NCBI RefSeq assembly: GCF_018500185.1
Contig: NZ_JAHBGI010000001.1
Span: 1 to 64,000, forward strand
DNA from: Litoribacter ruber
Lineage (GTDB): Bacteria; Bacteroidota; Bacteroidia; Cytophagales; Cyclobacteriaceae
Length of the DNA: 64,000 nt
Direction: 5' to 3'
This document shows positions 35,536-44,415 of the stretch, piece after piece (the stretch's first letter is position 1; each line of letters opens with the position of its first letter). The notes under the pieces were generated by a model that saw only the letters and a program-made list of their open reading frames with translations, made no database searches and was not told the origin of the DNA. The translations under genes were made by a program, and so were the position numbers.

Positions 35536-37071
35536 TTAAAGTTTATCCAAATCCGTTAAATACTCCTCCGCCTGCTCCAAAATGGCCGTTCTCTCCTCTG
35601 CAGGTTTTTTGTCCCAGATCCTGTACATCATGTTGACTCGTTGGTTGTTTTCGAACAGCGCCCTATGCCTATCATAGAAATTCCAGTAAAGGCTGTTGAA
35701 AGGACATGCTTTTTCCCCTACCTTTTTGCTTTTGGAGTAATGGCAGCCTTTGCAGTAGTTGCTCATCTTGGCGATGTAATTGGCGCTGGAGACGTAGGGT
35801 TTGGTGCCCACGATGCCGCCGTCGGCAAACTGGCTCATGCCGCGGGTGTTGGTGATTTCCACCCATTCGATTGCGTCAATATATATGCCCAGATACCATT
35901 CATCCACCTCATCGGGATGGACATTGGCCAATAGGGCAAAATTGCCCGTGATCATCAGGCGCTGTATATGATGGGCATAGGCATGGGTGAGGCTTTGGCT
36001 TATGGCATGCCTGAGACAGTTCATCTTGGTGTCCCCGCTCCAGTACCACTTGGGAAGGCTGCGTCGGTGGTTGAGTTTGTTCAGTTTGGCGTAATCGGGC
36101 ATCTTGGCCCAATAGACGCCCCGCATAAATTCCCGCCAACCCAGAATCTGGCGGATAAAGCCCTCTACCTGACTGATTTCGATTTTACCCTTTGCCTGAT
36201 GATAGGCTTCGATTACCTTATCGATCACCTCCTTGGGGCTAAGCAATTTAGAATTCATCAAAAAACTTAATCTGGAATGGAAAAGAAAAGCGTGCTCGGT
36301 GTGCATGGCATCCTGGAAAGTTCCAAATTTGGGAAGCAACTCCTCACAAAAATAATTCAACACTTTAAGCCCTTCTGCCCTGCTAATAGCCCAGGCAAAG
36401 TTTTCGGGATCAATTTCCCCAAAATGCTTGACCTCCATTTTTTCCAGCATATCTAAAACATCCTGTATGTTTTTGCGGAAACGCTTCGGAGGCTGAAGCA
36501 GAGATGGGTCGGTAAGCTTTTTTCTGTTGAGCTGGTCATAATTCCATTTTCCGCCCTCGGGCTCACCTCCATCCATCAAGACTTCATGCTTTTTGCGCAT
36601 ATGGCGATAAAAAGTCTCCATGAGGAAACTCTTTTTCCCCTTAAAGAAATCAGCCATTTCCTCCCTTTGGGTAAAAAAATGCTCGGTGTCATAGGCTTGT
36701 GATTCGATTTTCAAATCCTTGCAAAAAGATTTAAGCTGCTTATCTAACCTATACTCGTCAGGGAGCAGGTACTGGAACTTCTGAATTTCATTTACATCTA
36801 TAAGGCCTGAAAGGTTTTCCGGTAAGCTTTGCTTGTTTTTTGAATCATCCAGTTTGAGGTACAGGACCTGATGTCCCCGTTCCTCAAGCCACCCAGCAAA
36901 TTCCCGCATGGCCAGAAAGAAGGCCGTAATTTTTTGGACATGATGCATCACATAGCCGGTTTCCTGCTTCATTTCCATCATCACATAAAGGATGCTGTCG
37001 TCGGTTTTGGCAAACCAGGAATGCTTGTGGTTGAGCTGGTCGCCTAAAATAAGTCGGAGGGTTTGGGGCAT
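35536..37071 (-). CDS. Iron-sulfur photolyase/cryptochrome (FeS-BCP, PhrB-like)
   Basis: A 511-residue flavoprotein of the FeS bacterial cryptochrome/photolyase group, repairing (6-4) photoproducts with light. The N-terminal LRLILGDQLNHKHSWF is the family opening. Four cysteines, Cys352, Cys440, Cys443 and Cys456, are spaced 88, 3 and 13 apart, the spacing I recall for the [4Fe-4S] ligands of Agrobacterium PhrB. ITNTRGMSQFADGGIVGTK lies in the FAD domain. Start is the ATG at 37071. The upstream extension lies in a hairpin region. Confidence 0.92.
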   Translation of the reverse strand: MPQTLRLILGDQLNHKHSWFAKTDDSILYVMMEMKQETGYVMHHVQKITAFFLAMREFAGWLEERGHQVLYLKLDDSKNKQSLPENLSGLIDVNEIQKFQYLLPDEYRLDKQLKSFCKDLKIESQAYDTEHFFTQREEMADFFKGKKSFLMETFYRHMRKKHEVLMDGGEPEGGKWNYDQLNRKKLTDPSLLQPPKRFRKNIQDVLDMLEKMEVKHFGEIDPENFAWAISRAEGLKVLNYFCEELLPKFGTFQDAMHTEHAFLFHSRLSFLMNSKLLSPKEVIDKVIEAYHQAKGKIEISQVEGFIRQILGWREFMRGVYWAKMPDYAKLNKLNHRRSLPKWYWSGDTKMNCLRHAISQSLTHAYAHHIQRLMITGNFALLANVHPDEVDEWYLGIYIDAIEWVEITNTRGMSQFADGGIVGTKPYVSSANYIAKMSNYCKGCHYSKSKKVGEKACPFNSLYWNFYDRHRALFENNQRVNMMYRIWDKKPAEERTAILEQAEEYLTDLDKL

Positions 37072-37124
37072 GTGGTTTTTTAAGAAAAGCGGCTGTGTAG
37101 GATTTTTGTTTTCTTTCACACAAA

Positions 37125-37153
37125 AAAACCACTGGGTCTCCTCCAGTGGTTTT
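37125..37153 (-). terminator. Terminator of the SulP gene
   Basis: Perfect 11-bp stem AAAACCACTGG / CCAGTGGTTTT with loop GTCTCCT and a T-run on the minus strand, 9 nt beyond the SulP stop codon. Confidence 0.85.
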
Positions 37154-37161
37154 CATAATAA

Positions 37162-38721
37162 TTAATCCTCAATTTTCTCCCTTTCCCGCTCCACTATCTT
37201 GTAGCTGGGGTCATCATCGGTGAAATTGACGTTTATTATTTTGTCTGCCTTGGCCAGCAAGGTTCTGCTGCTGGTGTCCAGATGGCGGATGTAAACCGTC
37301 TTGCCCAGCTTTTCATAACGTTCCGTTATTTTGTTGATGGCATCTATTCCAGAGTGGTCCACGATTCGGCTTTCCTGGAAATCTATGATGATCTCTTCTG
37401 GATCATTGACGGGGTCAAATTTTTCTCCAAACTTGAGTGCAGATGCGAAAAACAGCGGTCCAAAAATCTCGTAATGCTTCACCCCTTTTTCATCGACACG
37501 TTTTCTTGCTCGGATCATCTTCGCATTTTGCCAGGCAAAGACTAATGCGGAAATGATCACTCCGACCAATACGGCAAGGGCTAAATTGTGCAAAAACACT
37601 GTTACCAGCGTCACTACGATCATGACCAACACATCGTGGAAAGGCACTTTGCGGAACACTTTCAGGGAAGCCCACTCAAAGGTGCCGATAGCCACCATAA
37701 ACATCAGCCCCACCAAAGCGGGCATGGGCATCATTTCTATATAGGTGGAAAGAAACAGGATGAACATCAAAAGACCGACGGAAGCCACAATCCCGGAAAT
37801 TCTATTTCTGCCTCCCGCATTCACGTTGATGAGGGACTGTCCAATCATGGCGCAGCCACCCATTCCCCCAAAAAAGCCAGTGGTAATATTGGCCACACCC
37901 TGGCCAATGCATTCCCTATTTCCGCTACCCCGGGTTTCGGTGATTTCGTCTATCAAGGACAGAGTCAAAAGACTTTCAATCAAACCTACACCTGCCATAA
38001 TTGCTGAATAGGGAAGGATGATCATAAAAGTATCCCAATTAAGAGGGACCAAGGGAAGGTGAAACTCTGGCAGCCCACCCGAAATAGAGGCGATATCCCC
38101 GACAGTTCTTACATTTATTCCCCCAAAAATGACCAGCAGCGATACTATTATAATTGCGGCAAGAGCGGAAGGAATGGCTTTTGTCAGCTTTGGGAGAAAT
38201 TTGATAATTATCATTGTCAAAATAACAAGGCCAAGGGTTAAATGCAGCTGTGTTCCCCTCATCCACTCTGTCATTCCCGGGGCCACTTCCACTTTAAATT
38301 GGTCAAATTGAGCCATGAATATCACGATGGCCAAGCCATTGACAAACCCGAACATCACAGGGTGAGGTACTAGACGGATAAGCTTGCCTAGCTTCAACAC
38401 CCCGACCAAAACTTGGATCAGTCCCATCAACACCACAGCTGCAAAAAGGTACTCCACCCCATGGGTGGCAACCAATGCAACTACTACTACGGCGATGGCA
38501 CCTGTGGCACCTGAAATCATGCCTGGTCGCCCTCCCAAAATGGAGGTTATAAGCCCGATGATAAAGGCAGTGTAAAGTCCAATTAAGGGGCTTACTCCGG
38601 CTATAAGAGAAAATGCCACCGCTTCGGGCACTAAGGCTAGGGCTACGGTGAGTCCCGATAAAACTTCATCTTTGAGATTCGCCTGCTTGGGACGAAAAAG
38701 ATTGATTAACATCTGTGTCAT
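37162..38721 (-). CDS. SulP family anion transporter
   Basis: A 519-residue inner-membrane transporter of the SLC26/SulP family. The N-terminal VLSGLTVALALVPEAVAFSL and GLYTAFIIGLITSILGGRPG motifs are canonical, and about 11-14 helices follow. The C-terminal STAS domain (about residues 405-505) contains IIIDFQESRIVDHSGIDAI. Substrate could be bicarbonate or sulfate. No carbonic anhydrase or sulfate gene adjoins, so I leave it open. Terminated by the hairpin at 37125. Confidence 0.93.
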   Translation of the reverse strand: MTQMLINLFRPKQANLKDEVLSGLTVALALVPEAVAFSLIAGVSPLIGLYTAFIIGLITSILGGRPGMISGATGAIAVVVVALVATHGVEYLFAAVVLMGLIQVLVGVLKLGKLIRLVPHPVMFGFVNGLAIVIFMAQFDQFKVEVAPGMTEWMRGTQLHLTLGLVILTMIIIKFLPKLTKAIPSALAAIIIVSLLVIFGGINVRTVGDIASISGGLPEFHLPLVPLNWDTFMIILPYSAIMAGVGLIESLLTLSLIDEITETRGSGNRECIGQGVANITTGFFGGMGGCAMIGQSLINVNAGGRNRISGIVASVGLLMFILFLSTYIEMMPMPALVGLMFMVAIGTFEWASLKVFRKVPFHDVLVMIVVTLVTVFLHNLALAVLVGVIISALVFAWQNAKMIRARKRVDEKGVKHYEIFGPLFFASALKFGEKFDPVNDPEEIIIDFQESRIVDHSGIDAINKITERYEKLGKTVYIRHLDTSSRTLLAKADKIINVNFTDDDPSYKIVEREREKIED

Positions 38722-39002
38722 GACAGAATTATTTTTATTTATAAGTAATGGAAATACAAGTTATGCCCAAGGATAGAAATCAAAGGGAAATGAAAAAGTG
38801 GCTCCTGATTAACTCAGGGTGGAGTGGGGGTGGGTTTGTAAAGAATTGGATTTTTCATAATAGGATGGCAAAAGTACAATTAAATACAAGTATAGCAAGG
38901 TGGATTTTTAATTGTTTGCTCAATTTGTTAACTTAATTATCTGATTAACAGGGGGTGTTCTGTAGTCGGTTTTGATTGTTTTTCATTTTAAAAATTGTGG
39001 TT

Positions 39003-39734
39003 ATGAATGAGGCAGCAGAAAAAGTAGGCTTTTTTGAGTTGGCTGTGGAAGAAAAACTCTTTGCAAGTGAATCCCGGCTGAAGTTCCATTTGAATTTTGT
39101 TTTTGATGGGATTGATTTAAAAGGTAAATCGGTATTGGACATTGGTGGGGGAAAAGGTTTGTATAGCTTCTATGCCGCTCATAAGGGGGCTTCAAAAGTG
39201 GTTTGCCTTGAGCCGGAGAGTGATGGAAGCTCTTCGAATGTGGTCACAAAATTCAATGAATTGAAGGTAAAGCTTGGGTATGAAAATGTTGAGTTGAGAC
39301 AATTGATGCTTCAGGACTTGGGTGCCAAGGAGAAATTTGATATCATCTTGATGCATAATTCAATTAACCACCTTGATGAACCTGCTTGCGTGGATTTGCT
39401 TGAAAATGAGGAAAGCCAGAAAAAATACCTGAAGATCTTTGAACAGATATATGCCTTGACTAACCCGGGAGGTAAGGTCATCGCCTGTGATTGTTCCAAC
39501 CATAATTTCTTTCATCTCTTAAATATTAGGAACCCCTTTGTTCCTAAAATCGAATGGGAAAAGCATCAGTCGCCCAATATCTGGGCCCAACTGATGGGGT
39601 TTGCGGGTTTCAAAAACCCCAAAATCACCTGGTCGTCGATTAACCGGCTTGGCAAGGTGGGAAAGGTGTTGATTTCAAATAAAGTGGGCTCTTATTTCAC
39701 CAAAAGCTATTTCTGCCTCCATATGGAAAAATAA
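39003..39734 (+). CDS. Class I SAM-dependent methyltransferase
   Basis: A 243-residue cytoplasmic methyltransferase with Rossmann motif I VLDIGGGKGLYSFYAA (near residue 45), motif II VCLEPESDGSS and the post-motif segment FDIILMHNSINHL. The substrate cannot be deduced. Start at 39003 (MNEAAEKVG) is preferred to 38976. Monocistronic, followed by the K+ channel gene 46 nt later. Confidence 0.85.
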   Translation: MNEAAEKVGFFELAVEEKLFASESRLKFHLNFVFDGIDLKGKSVLDIGGGKGLYSFYAAHKGASKVVCLEPESDGSSSNVVTKFNELKVKLGYENVELRQLMLQDLGAKEKFDIILMHNSINHLDEPACVDLLENEESQKKYLKIFEQIYALTNPGGKVIACDCSNHNFFHLLNIRNPFVPKIEWEKHQSPNIWAQLMGFAGFKNPKITWSSINRLGKVGKVLISNKVGSYFTKSYFCLHMEK

Positions 39735-39780
39735 AACCAGCTAAAATTTATATATTTCAGTTTCAAACCGCCTTTTTTAA

Positions 39781-40587
39781 ATGAAACTGACCAAATCCAG
39801 ACTTGCCCACATAGTTTTTGAATCGGATGATGCTGCCTCCAAGGCTTTTGATGTGGTGTTGCTGATCTTGATTTTGGGAAGTGTGGCGGTGGCTTTGCTG
39901 GATTCGGTGGCGAGTTATAGGCTGGTCTACGGAGACCTTTTTTATACTCTGGAGTGGGTTTTTACAGTGCTTTTCACCATTGAGTACTTGCTTAGGCTCT
40001 ATCTCACCCGTAGGATAGCTGGGTATGTGTTCAGTTTTTATGGCATTGTTGACTTCTTGGCCATTCTACCTGCCTTTTTAAGTTTGGTGATTGTGGATAC
40101 TCAGTTCTTGGTGGTGGTAAGGGCGCTTCGTTTGCTACGGGTTTTGAGGGTGCTCAAGCTTGGGCGCTATATGATGGAGGCATCCCTGCTTCAGGAGGCC
40201 TTATGGGCCAGCAGAAGAAAGATCCAGATTTTCATAGGTTCAGTGGTGACCATTGTATTGGTCATGGGAACTGTCATGTATCTGGTCGAAGGCCCGGAGG
40301 CTGGTTATACGAGCATTCCCACATCTATGTATTGGGCTATTGTGACCTTAACTACTGTGGGTTATGGAGATATAATTCCCCTCACTCCATTAGGTAAATT
40401 CATGTCATCCTTTATCATGCTACTTGGCTATGGGATCATAGCCGTGCCCACTGGTATTGTGACCGCCGAAATGTCGGCCCAAATGTATAAGAGAAAAGGC
40501 GAGGAGCTGGTCGAATGCCAAAACTGCCATGCCCATAACCACGACAGAGACGCTTATCACTGCAAGTATTGTGGGACTAAATTGTAG
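39781..40587 (+). CDS. Voltage-gated K+ channel with C-terminal zinc ribbon
   Basis: A 268-residue six-helix channel. The S4 voltage sensor carries regular arginines (VRALRLLRVLRVLKLGR). The pore helix and filter TLTTVGYGD give K+ selectivity, and S6 follows with a glycine hinge. After S6, the C-terminus has CQNCHAHNHDRDAYHCKYCG, two CxxC knuckles forming a likely zinc ribbon in the cytoplasm. This may regulate gating or assembly. Zinc ribbons are not part of the minimal KvAP/Kch architecture. Confidence 0.92.
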   Translation: MKLTKSRLAHIVFESDDAASKAFDVVLLILILGSVAVALLDSVASYRLVYGDLFYTLEWVFTVLFTIEYLLRLYLTRRIAGYVFSFYGIVDFLAILPAFLSLVIVDTQFLVVVRALRLLRVLRVLKLGRYMMEASLLQEALWASRRKIQIFIGSVVTIVLVMGTVMYLVEGPEAGYTSIPTSMYWAIVTLTTVGYGDIIPLTPLGKFMSSFIMLLGYGIIAVPTGIVTAEMSAQMYKRKGEELVECQNCHAHNHDRDAYHCKYCGTKL

Positions 40588-40644
40588 TTAATGGTCGGTA
40601 TTTGGAACCGCAAAGCTTTTGAAGAAGCGCGTTTCTTCCTAGAT

Positions 40645-41946
40645 CTACTTAATTTTCCCTAGATTCTTTCCCTTAAACCCTTCAAACCGCCTATGCTTGG
40701 GTGAGCCGATGATCTGGCTGTTGTAGATCCCCGCATGTCCGCTGAAAATATAGGCAACCACACATGCTAATCCCACATATACGCCAGATTGTGCACCGAA
40801 TAATTCTATGCCCATTAGGGTACAGGCCAACGGTGTATTGGTGGCTCCGCTGAAGACCCCCACGAAACCCATTCCAGCCAATAAAGCCATCGGAAGCGGG
40901 ATTATGCCCGATAAGGCATTCCCCAAAGTGGCACCAGTGTAAAAAAGCGGCGTTACTTCTCCGCCTTTGAAGCCTGCCCCTAGAGTGAGGGATGTGAAAC
41001 CAATTTTGGCCAGGAAATCATACCAAGGCAGGTTTTCATTGAAGGCATCCACAATGGTGGGGATTCCCAACCCTATATATTTGGTGGTGCCGATGGCGAA
41101 GACTGTGGCTGCTACCAGCACCCCGCCGATAACAGGACGTAAGGGTGGGTAGTCGATAAATTTGCCGAAAAGCTGGCTCCAAAAATGGGTGGCCTTGGCA
41201 AAAAGCCTCCCTGCCAATCCAAAACAGATGCCCGCCGGAATGATCCAAAGGGTGTTGATGAGGTTGATTTCCGGAATGTAGGGAATGATATAAGCTGTAT
41301 GATGTACTTCAAAAAGCTGCGCACAGGTATAATCGGCCACATAGGCTCCCAAAAAAGCGGGGAGTATGGACTCATATCGAATCCTGCCTATCACCAACCA
41401 TTCCAGAGCAAATATGGCCCCCGCAAGTGGGGTGCCGAATACTGAGGCAAATCCCGCGGCCACACCAATAGTGATTAAAGTTTTTCGGTCCTGGGCGGTA
41501 AGTTTAAACCATTTGGTAAACTGGTCGGCTATGGCGCCTCCCATCTGCACTGCTGTGCCCTCTCGGCCAGCGGAGCCTCCAAAGAGGTGGGTAGCCACAG
41601 TTCCGAAAAGTACCAATGGGGCCATTCGGAGCGGGATTACCTTCAAGGGATTGTAGAATTCTTCCAGTAGTTGGTTGTTGCCCTTGACCACGGATTCTCC
41701 AAATTTATGGTAAACCCAGCCAATTATTAATCCCCCTAAAGGTAACAAGGCAATCAGCCAAATATTGGCTTCTCTGTAATTGGTAGCCCATTTGAGTGAA
41801 ATAAGAAAGATTGCAGATGCAGCGCCTGCCAACAAACCGACTGCTGTGGCAATGATTAGCCATTTGGAAGTAAAAAGTAAACTCGGCAGAAATTCAAGCT
41901 GCAAAAACTGCTTTAGACGCAGTTGTTCAATGATCCTCTTCAACAT
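40645..41946 (-). CDS. CLC family transporter, fluoride-exporting (CLC-F) type
   Basis: A 433-residue CLC protein. The anion-site segment GSGIP of chloride CLCs is replaced by KGNNQLLEEFY, and the gating-glutamate segment reads GSAGREGTAVQMG. Both are wording I associate with the CLC-F clade of fluoride/proton antiporters. The later AGFKGGEVTPLFYTGATLG is the third CLC signature. A fluoride riboswitch directly upstream independently supports fluoride export. It should expel F- from the cytoplasm and be induced by fluoride. Confidence 0.9.
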   Translation of the reverse strand: MLKRIIEQLRLKQFLQLEFLPSLLFTSKWLIIATAVGLLAGAASAIFLISLKWATNYREANIWLIALLPLGGLIIGWVYHKFGESVVKGNNQLLEEFYNPLKVIPLRMAPLVLFGTVATHLFGGSAGREGTAVQMGGAIADQFTKWFKLTAQDRKTLITIGVAAGFASVFGTPLAGAIFALEWLVIGRIRYESILPAFLGAYVADYTCAQLFEVHHTAYIIPYIPEINLINTLWIIPAGICFGLAGRLFAKATHFWSQLFGKFIDYPPLRPVIGGVLVAATVFAIGTTKYIGLGIPTIVDAFNENLPWYDFLAKIGFTSLTLGAGFKGGEVTPLFYTGATLGNALSGIIPLPMALLAGMGFVGVFSGATNTPLACTLMGIELFGAQSGVYVGLACVVAYIFSGHAGIYNSQIIGSPKHRRFEGFKGKNLGKIK

Positions 41947-41978
41947 TGGAGAAAATGCTTAGGTTAATTTAAGTTGAA

Positions 41979-42037
41979 GTAGGAGTCATCAGCACCAATT
42001 AATTGGGCGGTTAAAGGTGGTACCCCATCACCTTTGG
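41979..42037 (-). ncRNA. Fluoride riboswitch (crcB motif) controlling the CLC-F gene
   Basis: On the minus strand the sequence begins AAAGGTGATGGGGTACC, closes its first stem with ACCTTT, continues AACCGCCCAATTAATTGG and ends GCTGATGACTCCTAC. These match the conserved parts of the crcB RNA: GGnGATGG, paired CnCC, AACCGCC, a variable hairpin and GCTGATGACnCCTAC. The aptamer ends 32 nt before the CLC start codon, a normal distance for control of transcription or translation. The expression platform is not obvious in the AT-rich linker. Confidence 0.92.
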
Positions 42038-42067
42038 AAGTACGAAGTGGTTTGAAGTTAGAAGTAA
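42037..42067. repeat. Heptamer array, GAAGTNN type
   Basis: GAAGTAC-GAAGTGG, a 3-bp offset, then GAAGTTA-GAAGTAA. It directly adjoins the 5' end of the fluoride riboswitch. Confidence 0.6.
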
Positions 42068-42069
42068 AA

Positions 42070-42105
42070 GGGAAAAGGTTAGAGGTTTAACCCTTTCCTT
42101 TTCCC
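42070..42105 (-). terminator. Probable gapA terminator
   Basis: Stem GGGAAAAGG (42070-42078) / CCTTTTCCC (42097-42105), with TTTTAC following on the minus strand. It lies 8 nt past the gapA stop and upstream of the riboswitch. Confidence 0.65.
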
Positions 42106-42112
42106 TGCTTTA

Positions 42113-43207
<1,095 letters not shown>

Positions 43208-43223
43208 TTATTTTACCGATAAG

Positions 43224-43231
43224 CAAAAATA
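43224..43231 (-). promoter_or_regulatory. Possible -7 element of gapA
   Basis: TATTTTTG on the minus strand fits TAnnTTTG exactly, about 107 nt before the gapA ATG. The corresponding -33 position is not a good match. Confidence 0.4.
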
Positions 43232-43254
43232 GGCCTATTAATGTAAATTAACCG

Positions 43255-44415
43255 TTAATGATCATCCTCCACTTCTCCCTTTTTCATTTCCGACCAGATG
43301 TGGTAGCCGTTGTTTAGGGCAAAATGGCGGTTGGGGGCAGCATCTGCTTCCTCTAGCCGAACACCAGTCCATCCGCCAAAACTGCCTAAGGTTTCCACCG
43401 GCACAGCCTTGAAACTGAGTGAGCCGCCCGCGTCTTCCAGTTTTTCGAAGATGTAATGCATCTCGCCTTCCCTTACTAAGGCCGCATCGGGTAGGGCCAG
43501 GGCCGAGTCCCCGGCGGCAATGATCTGGGCCTTCACGTACATGCCTGGCACCAGCCCCTCATGTTCTCCTTCAATCTCGGCGTGCACCTGCAGGGCCCTG
43601 CTGTCCTGCTCAAATTTCTGGCTGATGCTGAAGACTTCCGCTTTGCGGTCCCGATCCCCATTGCGCAGGCGGAAGCTTACCTCTTGGCCGATCTGTATGC
43701 GGGAAATGTCCTTTTCATAAACCAATAATTTGATATGAATGTGATCGGTATTAATGAGTTCCATGAGGGCTGTTTCCGGTTGTACGGACTGGCCATTTTT
43801 CACGTGTACGGCCGTGATGGAACCGTCCAGGGGACTTCGGATGGCGACTCTGTCTGCCAGATTGCCTTCCTGAACCTGCTTGGTAGAGATATCCAAAAGC
43901 CGCAACTGCCCTTCCTTGCTGCTCAAAGTAGCCTGTAGACCCCTATAATTGGCCTGGGTTTGCTGCAGGGTTTTGCCGGCACCGACTTCTTCCTCCATCA
44001 GGCGCTGTTGGCGGTTGAGTTCCTGCTCAGCTAAGGCAAGTCTGTGGTAGGTGTCCAGGTAATCGCTCTGCAGGCGGATGATGTCCGGATGGCTGAGGTA
44101 GGCCAGTACCTGTCCTTTTTTGACCCTGTCCCCCTCGATTAGGGTGATGCCGCTGACGTGGGCGTTGACGATGCTGGTGATGATGGCCTCATGCTGGGGC
44201 GGGACTTCCAGGATGCCATTTACCGATATGCTGGAACTGATTGGCCTTTTTTCCATGGGACCTGTTTCGATCTGCATCCTTTCGACCTGCCTTGCAGTAA
44301 AGGTCACTTCCGTAATTTCCTCCATGTCATCGTCATGGTGGTCTATATCAGCGGAGCGGTTTTCGCAGGCCAGACAAAAGCTGAGAGCCAATAGTATATA
44401 GGTGTATTTTTTCAT
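43255..44415 (-). CDS. cusB: RND efflux periplasmic adaptor (CusB/CzcB type)
   Basis: A 386-residue membrane-fusion lipoprotein (lipobox LAC, Cys17) that links the inner-membrane pump to the outer-membrane channel. Lipoyl-like half-domains occur around IVNAHVSGITLIEGDRVKKG and VAIRSPLDGSITAVHVKNG, separated by a coiled-coil hairpin (residues about 125-185). A beta-barrel domain follows with VSFRLRNGDRDRK. An acidic HHDDDMEE segment after the lipid Cys may bind metal. Its start overlaps the cusA stop by 4 bp. Confidence 0.92.
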   Translation of the reverse strand: MKKYTYILLALSFCLACENRSADIDHHDDDMEEITEVTFTARQVERMQIETGPMEKRPISSSISVNGILEVPPQHEAIITSIVNAHVSGITLIEGDRVKKGQVLAYLSHPDIIRLQSDYLDTYHRLALAEQELNRQQRLMEEEVGAGKTLQQTQANYRGLQATLSSKEGQLRLLDISTKQVQEGNLADRVAIRSPLDGSITAVHVKNGQSVQPETALMELINTDHIHIKLLVYEKDISRIQIGQEVSFRLRNGDRDRKAEVFSISQKFEQDSRALQVHAEIEGEHEGLVPGMYVKAQIIAAGDSALALPDAALVREGEMHYIFEKLEDAGGSLSFKAVPVETLGSFGGWTGVRLEEADAAPNRHFALNNGYHIWSEMKKGEVEDDH

